Assembly (NCBI RefSeq): GCF_000327285.1
Contig: NZ_HE998567.1
Span: 121,136-185,135 of the forward strand
DNA: 64,000 nucleotides
Direction of reading: 5' to 3'
From: Holdemania massiliensis AP2
GTDB taxonomy: Bacteria; Bacillota_I; Bacilli_A; Erysipelotrichales; Erysipelotrichaceae
A program made the translations under genes and the position numbers. Below the pieces are notes generated by a model, which was not told the DNA's origin, did not search any database, and worked only from the letters and a program-made list of their open reading frames with translations. Below, piece after piece: positions 8,385 to 17,476 of the stretch; the first letter of the stretch is position 1, and each line of letters opens with the position of its first letter.

Positions 8385-8464
8385 GCTTAATAGCGTCCAT
8401 GTTCCGCTGATTCCATGAATGAATGAGCATCGGATATATCAGGTATTTGAAAAGGAGAAAAAGT
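8385..8464 (+). promoter_or_regulatory. rplS mRNA leader, candidate L19 autoregulatory element
   Basis: About 80 bases between the predicted transcription start and rplS, with short inverted repeats. An L19-binding leader is described upstream of rplS in low-GC Gram-positives. I cannot fold or align this one, so the assignment rests on position. Confidence 0.35.
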
Positions 8465-8812
8465 ATGAATCTGAATTTAGTCAACGAAATTACAAAAGAT
8501 CAGCTCCGTACTGACATTCCGGAATTTCGTCCAGGATGCACAGTTCGGGTTGACGTCAAAATCAAAGAAGGCGACAAATCCCGTATCCAGGCTTTTGAAG
8601 GTCTGGTTATCGCGAAGAAAGGCAGCGGCATCGCTGAAACTTTCACCGTTCGTAAAATGTCCAGCGGCGTTGGCGTTGAGAGAACATTCCCGCTGCATTC
8701 GCCGATTATCGACAAGATCACAGTTGTCCGTCGAGGCAAAGTCAGAAGAAGCAAGCTGTTCTATCTGCGCGGCCTGTCCGGCAAAGCGGCTCGTATCAAA
8801 GAAATTCGCTAG
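8465..8812 (+). CDS. rplS: Large-subunit ribosomal protein bL19
   Basis: Ribosomal protein bL19, 115 residues, located at the 30S-50S interface. Start ATG 8465 ([15 protein letters not shown]) lies 7 bases after AAAGGAG; an upstream in-frame TTG/ATG extension has no such site. Signature [32 protein letters not shown], read in shorter pieces along residues 70-100, is intact. It has its own promoter and is followed by a strong terminator. Confidence 0.96.
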   Translation: MNLNLVNEITKDQLRTDIPEFRPGCTVRVDVKIKEGDKSRIQAFEGLVIAKKGSGIAETFTVRKMSSGVGVERTFPLHSPIIDKITVVRRGKVRRSKLFYLRGLSGKAARIKEIR

Positions 8813-8815
8813 TCG

Positions 8816-8838
8816 AAGCCGGAGCTATCCGGCTTTTT
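8816..8838 (+). terminator. Intrinsic terminator after rplS
   Basis: AAGCCGGA (8816-8823) and TCCGGCTT (8828-8835) form a perfect stem around GCTA, followed by a T run. Confidence 0.9.
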
Positions 8839-8877
8839 CTTATGCAGCGCAGTTTTTGGGCGCAAGGAGGATAAGTC

Positions 8878-9438
8878 ATGGATGAGATTAAAAAAGAACC
8901 AATCAACTGGGGACAGGAGATCTGGGAATTTGTCAAAATGCTTTTGATCAGTATCGTGGTTGTTTTCCTGTGCACACGATTTCTGATTCGACCGGTTCGG
9001 GTTGACGGGGATTCCATGTATCCGACGCTGCACAACAACGCTATCGGATTTTCGAATATTCTGACCTACCGGATGCAGGGGCTGAAGCGTTTTGACGTCG
9101 CAATCATTTATGTTCCGGAAAAGAAGGAACACCTGGTGAAGCGGGTGATCGGACTGCCGGGAGAGACCGTTGAATACCGTCAAGATCAGCTTTTGATCAA
9201 CGGGGAAATTGTAGAAGAAGATTTTTTTGACGAGGACTACAAGCGCAGCCAGAGTACCAACGGCATCTTTACGCAGGATTTTGGTCCGGTCACGTTGGCG
9301 GAGGATGAGTATTTCATGCTTGGCGATAATCGGCCGTATTCCAGTGATTCCCGCTGGTACGGGGCATTTAAGAAAGAACAGATTAAAGCCAAAGATGTGG
9401 TCGTGCTGTTTCCGTTTCAACAGATAGGAGTGCATTGA
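8878..9438 (+). CDS. lepB: Type I signal peptidase
   Basis: Membrane-bound serine/lysine protease that removes Sec and Tat signal peptides. 186 residues with a single N-terminal signal anchor (about 20-40, MLLISIVVVFLCTRFLI). Catalytic Ser in DGDSMYPTL near 46, catalytic Lys in LVKRVIGLPGE near 88, and box E GDNRPYSSDSR near 150. AAGGAGG precedes the start. It is co-directional with rbgA, which starts 2 bases after its stop, and follows rplS as in B. subtilis (sipS-like paralogues elsewhere are possible). It would process the signal peptides predicted in this window. Confidence 0.95.
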   Translation: MDEIKKEPINWGQEIWEFVKMLLISIVVVFLCTRFLIRPVRVDGDSMYPTLHNNAIGFSNILTYRMQGLKRFDVAIIYVPEKKEHLVKRVIGLPGETVEYRQDQLLINGEIVEEDFFDEDYKRSQSTNGIFTQDFGPVTLAEDEYFMLGDNRPYSSDSRWYGAFKKEQIKAKDVVVLFPFQQIGVH

Positions 9439-9439
9439 T

Positions 9440-10285
9440 ATGACAATCCAGTGGTTTCCCGGTCATATGACCAAAGCCAAACGGGAAATGCAGGAGAATT
9501 TAAAGCTGGTTGACTTGGTGATCGAGCTGCGGGACTGCCGCATTCCTTTGTCTTCCAAAAATCCGATGCTGGATGACATCATTCAGACCAAACCCCGCTT
9601 GATCGTATTGTCGAAAAAGGATAAAGGGGAAGCCGAGATCACTCAGCAATGGATTGAAAAGCTGAAAGATGATACAACACTGGTCATCGCCGCCGATTTG
9701 CTTCATGACTCTTTCGTGCCGAAGCTGACGCAGGCCTGTAAGGAAGTCATGAAGGAAAAAATTGAACGGATGATTCGCCGCGGTATCCGTCCGCGGGCGA
9801 TTCGGGCGATGGTAGTCGGGGTGCCGAATGTCGGAAAATCGACGATGATTAACCGACTGGCGGGCAAGAAGATCGCACAGACCGCGGATCGTCCGGGGGT
9901 TACCCGTTCGCTGCAGTGGGTCAAACTGAACAAAGACGTAGAACTGCTCGATACGCCGGGGGTGTTGTGGCCGAAATTTGAAGATCCGACCGTTGGGTTC
10001 CATCTTGCTTTGACAGGCGCGATCCGGGATGAAATTTTGCCCAAGGAAGACGTTGTGGTCTACGCGCTGAAATGGCTGAGTGCGCATGAGCCGCAGAAGC
10101 TGCAGGATCGTTATGCGCTGAGTGAAGTGGCGGAGGATCCATACGTTTTATTAGCGCAGATCGCTGCTTCCCGAAGACATTTAAACAAGCAGGGCGAAGC
10201 GGATCTCACACGGACGATCGACATGGTGATCAACGAAATCCGCAACGATAAGCTGGGTCCGATCAGCTGGGAGCGTCCAATATGA
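9440..10285 (+). CDS. rbgA: Ribosome biogenesis GTPase RbgA (YlqF)
   Basis: Circularly permuted GTPase that acts late in 50S subunit assembly. 281 residues starting MTIQWFPGHMTKAKREM. The permuted motif order is clear: the G4-like SKKD near residue 57 comes before G1 (GVPNVGKSTMINRLAG near 131) and G3 (DTPGVLW near 173). C-terminal ANTAR-like RNA-binding region. Starts 2 bases after lepB and overlaps rnhB by ATGA, forming lepB-rbgA-rnhB, a common Firmicutes order. Confidence 0.96.
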   Translation: MTIQWFPGHMTKAKREMQENLKLVDLVIELRDCRIPLSSKNPMLDDIIQTKPRLIVLSKKDKGEAEITQQWIEKLKDDTTLVIAADLLHDSFVPKLTQACKEVMKEKIERMIRRGIRPRAIRAMVVGVPNVGKSTMINRLAGKKIAQTADRPGVTRSLQWVKLNKDVELLDTPGVLWPKFEDPTVGFHLALTGAIRDEILPKEDVVVYALKWLSAHEPQKLQDRYALSEVAEDPYVLLAQIAASRRHLNKQGEADLTRTIDMVINEIRNDKLGPISWERPI

Positions 10286-10905
10286 GCCATCAGGCTGGAT
10301 TGGAATATGAACGCAGCTTCTGGGATCAAGGTAAACATGTCGTCGGCATCGACGAAGCCGGACGGGGGCCAATTGCCGGACCGCTAGTGGTCGCCGGAGC
10401 CGTGTTTGATATCGGCTATGCCAATTCAGAAATTTATGATTCCAAAGCCCTGAGCGAGAAAAAGCGGGAAATGTTGTTTTCACTGATTCTGAAAGAAGCC
10501 CGCTGCTACAAAATTAAAATTGTGACGCCTGAGGAAATTGACGCACTGAATATCTATCGTGCAACGCAGAAAGCGATGGAGGAAATCGCCCGTGAAATCA
10601 ACGCGGAAGCCGTGCTGACCGATGCGATGCCGCTGTTAAACTGTGCCAAACCGACACTGTCGATCATCAAGGGAGATCAGAAGAGTCTGTCGATTGCCGC
10701 CGGCAGTATTTTGGCGAAGGTTGTTCGGGATCATATCATGCTGGGCTATGATCGGCTGTATCCGGAGTATGGCTTTGCCAAGCATAAAGGCTATCCGACA
10801 AAGGCGCATCTGGAAGCGATGGAGAAATACGGGGTGCTGCCATTTTATCGAAAAAGCTACGGCCCGGTTGCGCGAATGAACCAGTTAGCACTGAATCTGG
10901 ATTAA
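10282..10905 (+). CDS. rnhB: Ribonuclease HII
   Basis: RNase HII, 207 residues, cleaves the RNA strand of RNA-DNA hybrids and single ribonucleotides in DNA. The active-site carboxylates are visible: DEAGRGPIAGP near residue 22-23 and DAMPL near 114, with SIAAGSILAKVVRDHIM following. ATGA overlap with rbgA. A 10-bp terminator hairpin follows at 10932-10959. Confidence 0.96.
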   Translation: MSHQAGLEYERSFWDQGKHVVGIDEAGRGPIAGPLVVAGAVFDIGYANSEIYDSKALSEKKREMLFSLILKEARCYKIKIVTPEEIDALNIYRATQKAMEEIAREINAEAVLTDAMPLLNCAKPTLSIIKGDQKSLSIAAGSILAKVVRDHIMLGYDRLYPEYGFAKHKGYPTKAHLEAMEKYGVLPFYRKSYGPVARMNQLALNLD

Positions 10906-10931
10906 GCAGCTTTAAAGAACAACAGAACAGG

Positions 10932-10959
10932 AATGATCTGAATTATCGGATCATTTTTT
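10932..10959 (+). terminator. Intrinsic terminator after rnhB
   Basis: AATGATCTGA (10932-10941) pairs fully, with one G-U, to TCGGATCATT (10946-10955) around ATTA, followed by TTTTTT. Confidence 0.9.
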
Positions 10960-11129
10960 GCATTGCACGATCTGCGAAGACATAGGTTTACATCAAGCAG
11001 TACAAGAAATGAAGTCAGATATTTTATTAAGGGAAAAACGGATACGAATCTCAGGCGCAAGAAAGTAAACCCGTATCCCGCTGAAAATCCGGAATGATCC
11101 GAGTAAAATGTGCTTACCGGTAAAAAAGG
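10960..11129 (+). other. Gene-free interval between two terminators, candidate small RNA
   Basis: About 170 bases without a supported reading frame, bounded by the rnhB terminator and a second terminator at 11130-11160. It contains a GGATACG...CGTATCC pair (about 11040-11076) and several ATCCG/CGGAT repeats. No clear promoter is seen and it matches no riboswitch core I know. It may be an independent small RNA or an attenuated leader of dprA. Confidence 0.3.
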
Positions 11130-11160
11130 AAGGCTGTTGGTAAAAAAAACAGTCTTTTTT
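11130..11160 (+). terminator. Intrinsic terminator before dprA
   Basis: AAGGCTGTT (11130-11138) pairs with AACAGTCTT (11148-11156) around a 9-base loop, followed by TTTTTT. There is no coding gene between this and the previous terminator. Confidence 0.8.
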
Positions 11161-11202
11161 AAAATGTTGCGTATATCTTTATAGAAGGGTCAAGGTGAAG
11201 AT

Positions 11203-11985
11203 ATGCAGAAGCAAATATTAGGATTAGCGTTAAAGTATCAGGGAGAATGGGAAAAGATCACACTGGGATTAAAGCAGGGAGAAAAGCCGCCTTGTCCGGC
11301 CATATCAGAAAAGTATGTCACCTGGGCGGATGCTCAATATCCAGCCTTGTTCCGACAGCTTCGCTATCCGCCCTGGATTCTGTTTTATCGCGGGAATCTG
11401 TCCCTGGCAGATTTGCCGGCCACGGGCATTGTCGGTTCGCGTAAGGCCTGCCGGTATGGTTTGACGATGACGGAACGCTGCTGCGCGGCACTGAAGGACG
11501 AGGTGATCGTCAGCGGTTTGGCGTTGGGCATCGATGGGGCGGCGCATCGGGCAGCGCTGCGAATGTGCCGGGGAACAATCGGCATTGCCGGATGTGGATT
11601 GGATCGGCCATATCCGGCGTATAATCGGGATTTGTATGAGGAACTGCCTAAGGCTAATTTACTGCTTAGCGAATATCCGCCGCATACACCGCCGCAAAAA
11701 CATCATTTTCCCTGGCGCAATCGGCTGATCGCGGCTTTGAGCGATCGCATCGTTGTCATGCAGGCGGGCTTTCACAGCGGGACAATGCTGACAGTCAGTG
11801 AAGCGCTGGAGCTGAATCGGGAAGTTTGGTGTCTGCCCTATCCCGCAATGAATAAAGAAGGGGAAGGCTGCAATCTGCTGATCAGCCAGGGGGCAGAGAT
11901 TCTATTGGAGCCCGCTCAGCTCACAAGAGGTCCTGGACAATGGACTCAAGCCTGTAAAAACCGTGTTAAATCGATGAAATTTTGA
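11203..11985 (+). CDS. dprA: DNA-processing protein DprA (Smf), compact form
   Basis: Rossmann-fold single-stranded-DNA-binding protein that loads RecA onto incoming DNA during transformation. Core motifs: GIVGSRKACRYG, SGLALGIDGAAHRAAL, GCGLDRPYP, FPWRNRLIAALSDRIVVMQA and GTMLTVSEALE. With 260 residues it is near the minimal core and has little of the N-terminal SAM-like and C-terminal winged-helix extensions. It has a modest AAGGTGAAG ribosome site. The order dprA-topA-trmFO-xerC is the usual Firmicutes arrangement. DprA alone does not prove natural competence; no com genes are in the window. Confidence 0.94.
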   Translation: MQKQILGLALKYQGEWEKITLGLKQGEKPPCPAISEKYVTWADAQYPALFRQLRYPPWILFYRGNLSLADLPATGIVGSRKACRYGLTMTERCCAALKDEVIVSGLALGIDGAAHRAALRMCRGTIGIAGCGLDRPYPAYNRDLYEELPKANLLLSEYPPHTPPQKHHFPWRNRLIAALSDRIVVMQAGFHSGTMLTVSEALELNREVWCLPYPAMNKEGEGCNLLISQGAEILLEPAQLTRGPGQWTQACKNRVKSMKF

Positions 11986-12066
11986 AAAGTTATTTGTAAT
12001 TTCTGCAAAGTTATGGCAATATAGGTTATTGGAACTGAGAAGGACTCAGTAGTAAGGAGGATGACG

Positions 12067-14094
12067 ATGAAAAACTTAGTCATTGTCGAGTCGCCGTCAA
12101 AATCAAAAACAATCGAAAAATACTTGGGAAAGGATTACGAAGTAGTTTCCTCCAAGGGACATATCCGCGATCTGGCCATCAAAGGAAAGGATGGTCTGGG
12201 CGTCGACATCAACGACAACTTCAAAGCGACCTATACGATCAGCGATGATAAAAAAGAGACCGTCAAAGAATTGAAAGCCAAGGCGAAAAAGGCCGATCAA
12301 GTTTATCTGGCAACCGACCCCGACCGCGAAGGGGAGGCGATTTCCTGGCACTTGGCCAGCGAATTAAAGCTGGACGTCGATCAGGATAACCGTGTGGTTT
12401 TTAATGAAATTACCAAGGATGCGGTGCTTCAGGCCTTTGATCATCCGCGCAAGATTGATATGGACCTTGTTCATTCCCAGGAAACCCGCCGGATTTTGGA
12501 CCGGATCATCGGGTTTAAGCTGTCCAAGCTGCTCAAATCGAAAATTCGCAGCAAGTCCGCCGGCCGTGTGCAGTCGGTGGCTTTAAAGCTGATCGTGGAG
12601 CGGGAAAAGGAAATCAAGGCGTTTGTGCCGGTAGAATATTGGACGCTGGATGCCAAGTTCAAAGAGGACGGCAAGGAATTCAGCGCCGCCCTGGCGAAGA
12701 TCAACGGGAAGAAGGCTGAAATTCACAATCAGGAGGAAGCCGATCAGGCGCTGGCAGCCTGCCAGGGCGAGATGACGGTTTCCGCGTTAAAGAAACAAGT
12801 CCGCAAAAAGGAAGCCAAGCCGCCGTTAATCACCTCAACTCTGCAGCAGGAAGCATCAACCAAGCTGGGTTTTTCCGCGAAGAAAACGATGCAGGTGGCG
12901 CAGAGGCTGTATGAGGGCGTAGAACTGGAAGATCACAGCGAAGGTCTGATCACGTATATGCGTACCGATTCCACCCGTCTGAGCAATGTCTTTATCGAAG
13001 CTGCCCAGGGCTATATTACAGAGCGTTTCGGCAAGGAATACTGGGGCAAATACAAGATCAAGAATGATGAAAATTCCCAAGACGCCCACGAGGCGATCCG
13101 TCCGACGAGTTTGGACAATGAGCCGGAACAGGTCAAGAAGTATCTAAGTCCGGATCAATACAAATTGTACAAGCTGATCTATGCCCGCGCCGTGGCCTCG
13201 CTGATGGCCCCAAGCAAGTCCAATACCGTCAGCGTTGTCCTGTCAATCAACGGTTATGATTTCAATGCCAGCGGCACGCAGTTAGCCTTTGAGGGTTATT
13301 TAAAAATGGTTTCCGATTATGAATCGAGCAAGGATGTGCTGCTTCCGGACTTAAACGAAGGTCAGAAGTGCACACCGGTTTCCCTCAACGGCAATCAGCA
13401 TTTTACTGAACCGCCGCTGCGCTATTCCGAAGCTCGGCTGATCAAGGAAATGGAAGAACAGGGAATCGGTCGTCCGTCAACCTATTCGATGATCATTGAC
13501 ACGATTCAGCAGCGCGGCTACGTCGAACTGAAAAAGGCCAGTGAAACAAGCAAGACCAAGGTTTTCTTCCCGACCGAACAGGGGGAGCTGACCTCGCAGA
13601 AGCTGGAAGAATTTTTCAATGACATCATCAACGTCCGCTATACAGCGAACATGGAAACCGAGCTGGATGAAATTGCCGAGGGCGATCGGGATCATGTTCA
13701 GTCGCTGAAAGAATTTTATGATAAATTTGAGCCGTTAGTCGACAACGCTTATCAGAACATGGAAAAAATGGAACCGGAAAAGATCGGCGAAGCTTGTCCG
13801 GAATGCGGTGGGGAACTGGTGATCCGTCAGGGACGGTTCGGCAAGTTCATCAGCTGTCTGAACTATCCGCAATGCAAATACACGCGTAAAATTGAAGCAC
13901 CGGAAAAAGAGAAGCCGGAACCGACGGGCAAGCTTTGCCCGGAATGCGGCGGCGAGCTGCTTAAGCGGAAAAGCCGCTACGGCAATTACTTCTTAGGCTG
14001 TTCCAATTTCCCGAAATGCCGCCACATTGAAAATATTGAAGGGGAAAAGAAGCCGACCTTCCGCCGGAAAGGAAAGAAAAAAGATGCCGAATAG
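12067..14094 (+). CDS. topA: DNA topoisomerase I (type IA)
   Basis: Relaxes negatively supercoiled DNA through a 5'-phosphotyrosine intermediate. About 675 residues. TOPRIM domain at the N-terminus ([33 protein letters not shown]), catalytic Tyr in [12 protein letters not shown] near residue 300, then two C-terminal four-cysteine zinc fingers ([20 protein letters not shown] and [20 protein letters not shown]). ATG 12061 directly abuts AAGGAGG, so ATG 12067 with 6-base spacing is the likelier start. The stop overlaps trmFO. Confidence 0.96.
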   Translation: MKNLVIVESPSKSKTIEKYLGKDYEVVSSKGHIRDLAIKGKDGLGVDINDNFKATYTISDDKKETVKELKAKAKKADQVYLATDPDREGEAISWHLASELKLDVDQDNRVVFNEITKDAVLQAFDHPRKIDMDLVHSQETRRILDRIIGFKLSKLLKSKIRSKSAGRVQSVALKLIVEREKEIKAFVPVEYWTLDAKFKEDGKEFSAALAKINGKKAEIHNQEEADQALAACQGEMTVSALKKQVRKKEAKPPLITSTLQQEASTKLGFSAKKTMQVAQRLYEGVELEDHSEGLITYMRTDSTRLSNVFIEAAQGYITERFGKEYWGKYKIKNDENSQDAHEAIRPTSLDNEPEQVKKYLSPDQYKLYKLIYARAVASLMAPSKSNTVSVVLSINGYDFNASGTQLAFEGYLKMVSDYESSKDVLLPDLNEGQKCTPVSLNGNQHFTEPPLRYSEARLIKEMEEQGIGRPSTYSMIIDTIQQRGYVELKKASETSKTKVFFPTEQGELTSQKLEEFFNDIINVRYTANMETELDEIAEGDRDHVQSLKEFYDKFEPLVDNAYQNMEKMEPEKIGEACPECGGELVIRQGRFGKFISCLNYPQCKYTRKIEAPEKEKPEPTGKLCPECGGELLKRKSRYGNYFLGCSNFPKCRHIENIEGEKKPTFRRKGKKKDAE

Positions 14095-15394
14095 AGTGAC
14101 GGTCGTGGGTGCAGGCTTAGCCGGCAGCGAAGCGGCTTGGCAGCTGGCGCAGCGCCATATCCCAGTGACGCTCATTGAGATGCGGCCAGGAAAAATGACC
14201 CCAGCTCACAAAACCGGCAGCTTTGCCGAACTGGTCTGTTCCAATTCGCTGCGTTCGGATGCCCTGACCAATGCGGTCGGGATTCTGAAAGAAGAAATGC
14301 GGCGCCTGGATTCGCTGATCATGAAGGTTGCCGACGAGTTTAAAGTTCCGGCAGGCAGCGCCCTGGCAGTGGATCGTGAGGCGTTTTCGCAGGCGGTTAC
14401 CGAAAGACTCAGCGCCCATCCGATGGTGGAGGTTGTGCATCGTGAGGTGACGGAGATCCCTGAGGGACCCTGCATCATCGCCAGCGGGCCGCTGACCAGC
14501 GACGCGCTGAGTCAACAGATCCAGGCTTTTCTGGATCAGGAATCGTTCTACTTTTACGATGCGGCCGCGCCGATCATCGAAAAAGACAGCATTGATTTCA
14601 CCAAGGCTTATTTCAAGTCGCGTTATGATAAGGGCGAGGCCGATTACATCAACTGTCCGATGGACAAGGCTCAGTTTGAAGCTTTTTATGAGGCGCTGAT
14701 CCATGCGGAAAGCGCGCCGATTCACGAACATGAAAAGGAAATTTACTTTGAGGGCTGCATGCCGTTTGAAGAAATGGCACGGCGCGGGGAGAAAACGCTG
14801 TTGTTTGGGCCGATGAAGCCGGTAGGACTGGAACGTCCCGATGGCAGCCGGCCTTATGCCGTCGTGCAGCTGCGTCAGGATAATGCCGCCGCCAGTATGT
14901 ACAATGTCGTCGGTTTTCAGACGCATTTGAAATGGCCGGAACAAAAACGCATCCTGCAGATGATTCCGGGGCTGGAAAACTGCGTGATCTTACGCTATGG
15001 GGTCATGCACCGCAACAGCTATATCAATTCCCCAACCTGTCTGCGTCCGACATATCAGACACGAGGACGCGAGGATTTATTTTTCGCTGGGCAGATGACG
15101 GGGGTGGAAGGCTATATCGAATCCGCAGCCAGCGGCTTAAACGCTGGAATTCAATGTGCCCGGCTGGTTCTGGGACTGGATCTGATACCGTTTCCGCAAA
15201 CCTGTATGATCGGGGCGATGGCGCATTATATTACCCATGCCGATCCGAAGCATTTTCAGCCGATGAATGCGAATTTCGGCATCATGCCGTTAGTTCAGAA
15301 AGTAAAAAAGAGTGAACGCAAGGAAGCCTATGGCGTCCAGGCGCTGAAGGAGCTGGAACAGTTTTGCCGCACACTGACATGGGACACGAAGTAA
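14084..15394 (+). CDS. trmFO: Methylenetetrahydrofolate-tRNA (uracil54-C5)-methyltransferase TrmFO
   Basis: FAD-dependent enzyme that makes m5U54 in the tRNA T-loop using methylene-tetrahydrofolate. 436 residues. FAD-binding [14 protein letters not shown] close to the N-terminus, followed by VTLIEMRPG and the conserved [18 protein letters not shown] and [12 protein letters not shown]. Start ATG 14084 lies within the last codons of topA after GGAAAGGAAAG. Folate-type TrmFO, as opposed to SAM-type TrmA, is typical of Gram-positive bacteria. It overlaps xerC at its 3' end. Confidence 0.96.
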   Translation: MPNRVTVVGAGLAGSEAAWQLAQRHIPVTLIEMRPGKMTPAHKTGSFAELVCSNSLRSDALTNAVGILKEEMRRLDSLIMKVADEFKVPAGSALAVDREAFSQAVTERLSAHPMVEVVHREVTEIPEGPCIIASGPLTSDALSQQIQAFLDQESFYFYDAAAPIIEKDSIDFTKAYFKSRYDKGEADYINCPMDKAQFEAFYEALIHAESAPIHEHEKEIYFEGCMPFEEMARRGEKTLLFGPMKPVGLERPDGSRPYAVVQLRQDNAAASMYNVVGFQTHLKWPEQKRILQMIPGLENCVILRYGVMHRNSYINSPTCLRPTYQTRGREDLFFAGQMTGVEGYIESAASGLNAGIQCARLVLGLDLIPFPQTCMIGAMAHYITHADPKHFQPMNANFGIMPLVQKVKKSERKEAYGVQALKELEQFCRTLTWDTK

Positions 15395-16350
15395 CCCCGC
15401 AGCAAAAGGCAGCGGCTCAGCTGAGGATCAGGGTGGATGAATTCATCGAATTCATCGTTGCCCGCCGCAGCGGCTCGGCTGCCACGGCCGATGGCTACCG
15501 TCGGGATCTGGAACGCTTCGCCGCTTTTCTGGCGGAAAAGGAAATCGCGGATTTCGGCCAGGTCGATAAAGCGCTGATGTTTGACTATGTTTCGCTTTTG
15601 CGCAGCGGTAAGATTACCCGCGGCAAAATCAGCGACAGTTCTTTTTCAAGGATGTTGTCAACGCTGCGGTCATTCTACCATTATCTTAACCGCTATCAGG
15701 GGCTGCGGGTCAACCCGACGCGGGGGCTGCATTCACCCAAGCTGAACCGCACGATTCCGGAGTTTCTGACGTTTGATCAGATGATGACGCTGTTTGATTC
15801 CTTTGACTGCGAAGATCCGGCGGCGCTGCGCAACCGCGCGATTCTGGAAACGATGTACGCCTGCGGTCTTCGGGTCAGTGAAGTTTGTTCCTTAACCCTG
15901 AATGAGCTGGATCTTGATGAGCGGATTCTGACCGTCAGCGGCAAGGGCGGCAAGCAGCGGATCGTTCCCTTTTATAAACGGCTGCGGACACTGTTAATCC
16001 GATATCTAAAGGAGTCGCGGGCGCTGTATCTGAAAGAAGAGCATGGGGTGGTGTTTGTTTCCCAGCGCGGTGCGCCGATCACCCCGCGTGCCGTACAGAT
16101 GATCCTAGCCCAAGCGGGGCAGGATGCCGGACTGAATCAGCCGCTGCATCCGCATATGCTGCGGCACTCGTTTGCGACGCATCTGCTCGACAACGGCGTG
16201 GATCTGAGGACGGTGCAGGAGCTTTTGGGACACAGCTCGCTCTCGACGACGCAGATTTATACGCATATCACCGTCGATCGGCTCAAGAAATCGGTCGACG
16301 ATGCCCATCCGCATTCCCATGAGCGTTCAAAAAATCAAATAAATGCCTGA
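15379..16350 (+). CDS. xerC: Tyrosine recombinase XerC-like
   Basis: Site-specific tyrosine recombinase that resolves chromosome dimers at dif, following topA-trmFO as codV/xerC does in Firmicutes. Catalytic set: Arg in ACGLRVSEV, Lys in [20 protein letters not shown], the GHSSLSTTQ box and the nucleophilic Tyr in TQIYTHI. N-terminal SAM-like core-binding domain at about 15-110. ATG 15379 ([10 protein letters not shown]) is preferred over a TTG at 15364; both overlap trmFO. In Bacillus hslV-hslU-codY follow here, but this window goes directly to rpsB. Confidence 0.92.
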   Translation: MGHEVTPQQKAAAQLRIRVDEFIEFIVARRSGSAATADGYRRDLERFAAFLAEKEIADFGQVDKALMFDYVSLLRSGKITRGKISDSSFSRMLSTLRSFYHYLNRYQGLRVNPTRGLHSPKLNRTIPEFLTFDQMMTLFDSFDCEDPAALRNRAILETMYACGLRVSEVCSLTLNELDLDERILTVSGKGGKQRIVPFYKRLRTLLIRYLKESRALYLKEEHGVVFVSQRGAPITPRAVQMILAQAGQDAGLNQPLHPHMLRHSFATHLLDNGVDLRTVQELLGHSSLSTTQIYTHITVDRLKKSVDDAHPHSHERSKNQINA

Positions 16351-16362
16351 ATCAGGCTTCAA

Positions 16363-16407
16363 TAAGGCACTTTTGGGATTGCAACCGGAAGTGCCTTATG
16401 GTATATT
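16363..16407 (+). promoter_or_regulatory. Hairpin after xerC with the rpsB promoter embedded
   Basis: AAGGCACTT (16364-16372) is repeated as inverted AAGTGCCTT around 16389-16397, giving a strong 9-bp hairpin without a T run. Inside it lies TTGCAA (16379-16384), a 17-base spacer and TATATT (16402-16407), a good sigma-A promoter. Hairpin and promoter are thus interleaved. Confidence 0.55.
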
Positions 16408-16412
16408 AATAC

Positions 16413-16532
16413 ATGGCATCCGCTTCAGGTGGGTGCACAACACACATCATGGATTCACGGCTCCGTGCTTGAGCGATCAAGTGACCGTGTTGGAAGTGAT
16501 GGAGGATATAACGGAAAGCGAGGAAATTAAAA
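16413..16532 (+). promoter_or_regulatory. rpsB mRNA leader
   Basis: About 120 bases from the predicted transcription start to rpsB. It contains several short complementary segments (for example CACGGCTCCGTG near 16456). Ribosomal-protein leaders are common in this position; I cannot assign it to a known class. Confidence 0.35.
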
Positions 16533-17474
16533 ATGTCAGTTGTATCTATGCGTAAAATGCTCGAAAGCGGCGTTCATTTCGGACACCAGACCCGTCGTTG
16601 GGATCCGAAGATGAAACCGTATATCTACACAGCGAAAAACGGTGTTTACATCATCGATTTAGCCAAGACACAGCAGAAGCTGGATGAAGCTTATGAAGCG
16701 ATGAAGGCGATTGCTGAAAAGGGCGGCAAGGTTCTGTTTGTCGGCACCAAGAAGCAGGCTCAGAGCGTTGTTCTGGATGAAGCTCTGCGTTCTGGTTCTT
16801 TCTATGTTAACCAGCGTTGGCTGGGCGGCATTCTGACGAACTACCGCACAATTCAGAAGCGCATCAAGCGGCTTTTGGAAATTGAAGAAATGGAAGCTTC
16901 CGGATCGATCAATGTTTATCCGAAGAAGGAAGTCGCTCAGATCCGCAAGGAAGCAGCCCGTCTGGAAAACTTCTTAGGCGGCATCAAAGAAATGAAGAAA
17001 CTGCCGGATGCAATCTTCGTTGTCGATCCGAAGGAAGAACACAACGCGGTTGCTGAAGCGAAGAAGCTGAACATTCCGGTCTTTGCGATGGTTGACACCA
17101 ACTGCAACCCGGAAGAAGTTGATTACCCGATTCCTTCCAATGATGATGCAATTCGTTCGGTAAAACTGATCATCGGCGTATTGGCGGATGCGATCGTTGA
17201 AACCAAGGGCGGTCTGTTAAGCTATGCTTACCAGGAAGATCAGGAAGCGGAAGACATCACGATGAAGGAAGTCATCATCAACGTTGAACAGCAGGCGGAA
17301 GAAAACGAACGCCGCCGTCGTCAGAGAAACGAAGAACGCCGTCCGCGCAACAACCGCTATGGCGATAACAAGCGTTTCACACCGCGCCGCGAAAATGCTG
17401 AAGCTGCCAAGGCTGCTGAAGCTGCACCAGCTGCTGAAGCAAAACCGGCAGAAGCTGCAAAGGAGGCAAAATAG
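16533..17474 (+). CDS. rpsB: Small-subunit ribosomal protein uS2, with long C-terminal tail
   Basis: uS2 core at residues 1 to about 230 ([60 protein letters not shown]). Full length is 313, about 50-80 longer than usual, because of a low-complexity tail: an Arg/Glu/Asn-rich stretch ([16 protein letters not shown]) followed by Ala/Glu/Lys/Pro repeats. The tail is probably disordered. It is encoded just upstream of tsf, 2 bases away, as in most bacteria. Confidence 0.96.
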   Translation: MSVVSMRKMLESGVHFGHQTRRWDPKMKPYIYTAKNGVYIIDLAKTQQKLDEAYEAMKAIAEKGGKVLFVGTKKQAQSVVLDEALRSGSFYVNQRWLGGILTNYRTIQKRIKRLLEIEEMEASGSINVYPKKEVAQIRKEAARLENFLGGIKEMKKLPDAIFVVDPKEEHNAVAEAKKLNIPVFAMVDTNCNPEEVDYPIPSNDDAIRSVKLIIGVLADAIVETKGGLLSYAYQEDQEAEDITMKEVIINVEQQAEENERRRRQRNEERRPRNNRYGDNKRFTPRRENAEAAKAAEAAPAAEAKPAEAAKEAK

Positions 17475-17476
17475 TC

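Noticed and set aside
14117-14944. 275-codon minus-strand frame under trmFO
   Set aside because: Antisense shadow of a conserved gene; similar shadows under rplS/trmD (7891-8484) and the lipoprotein (18622-19521) were dropped for the same reason.
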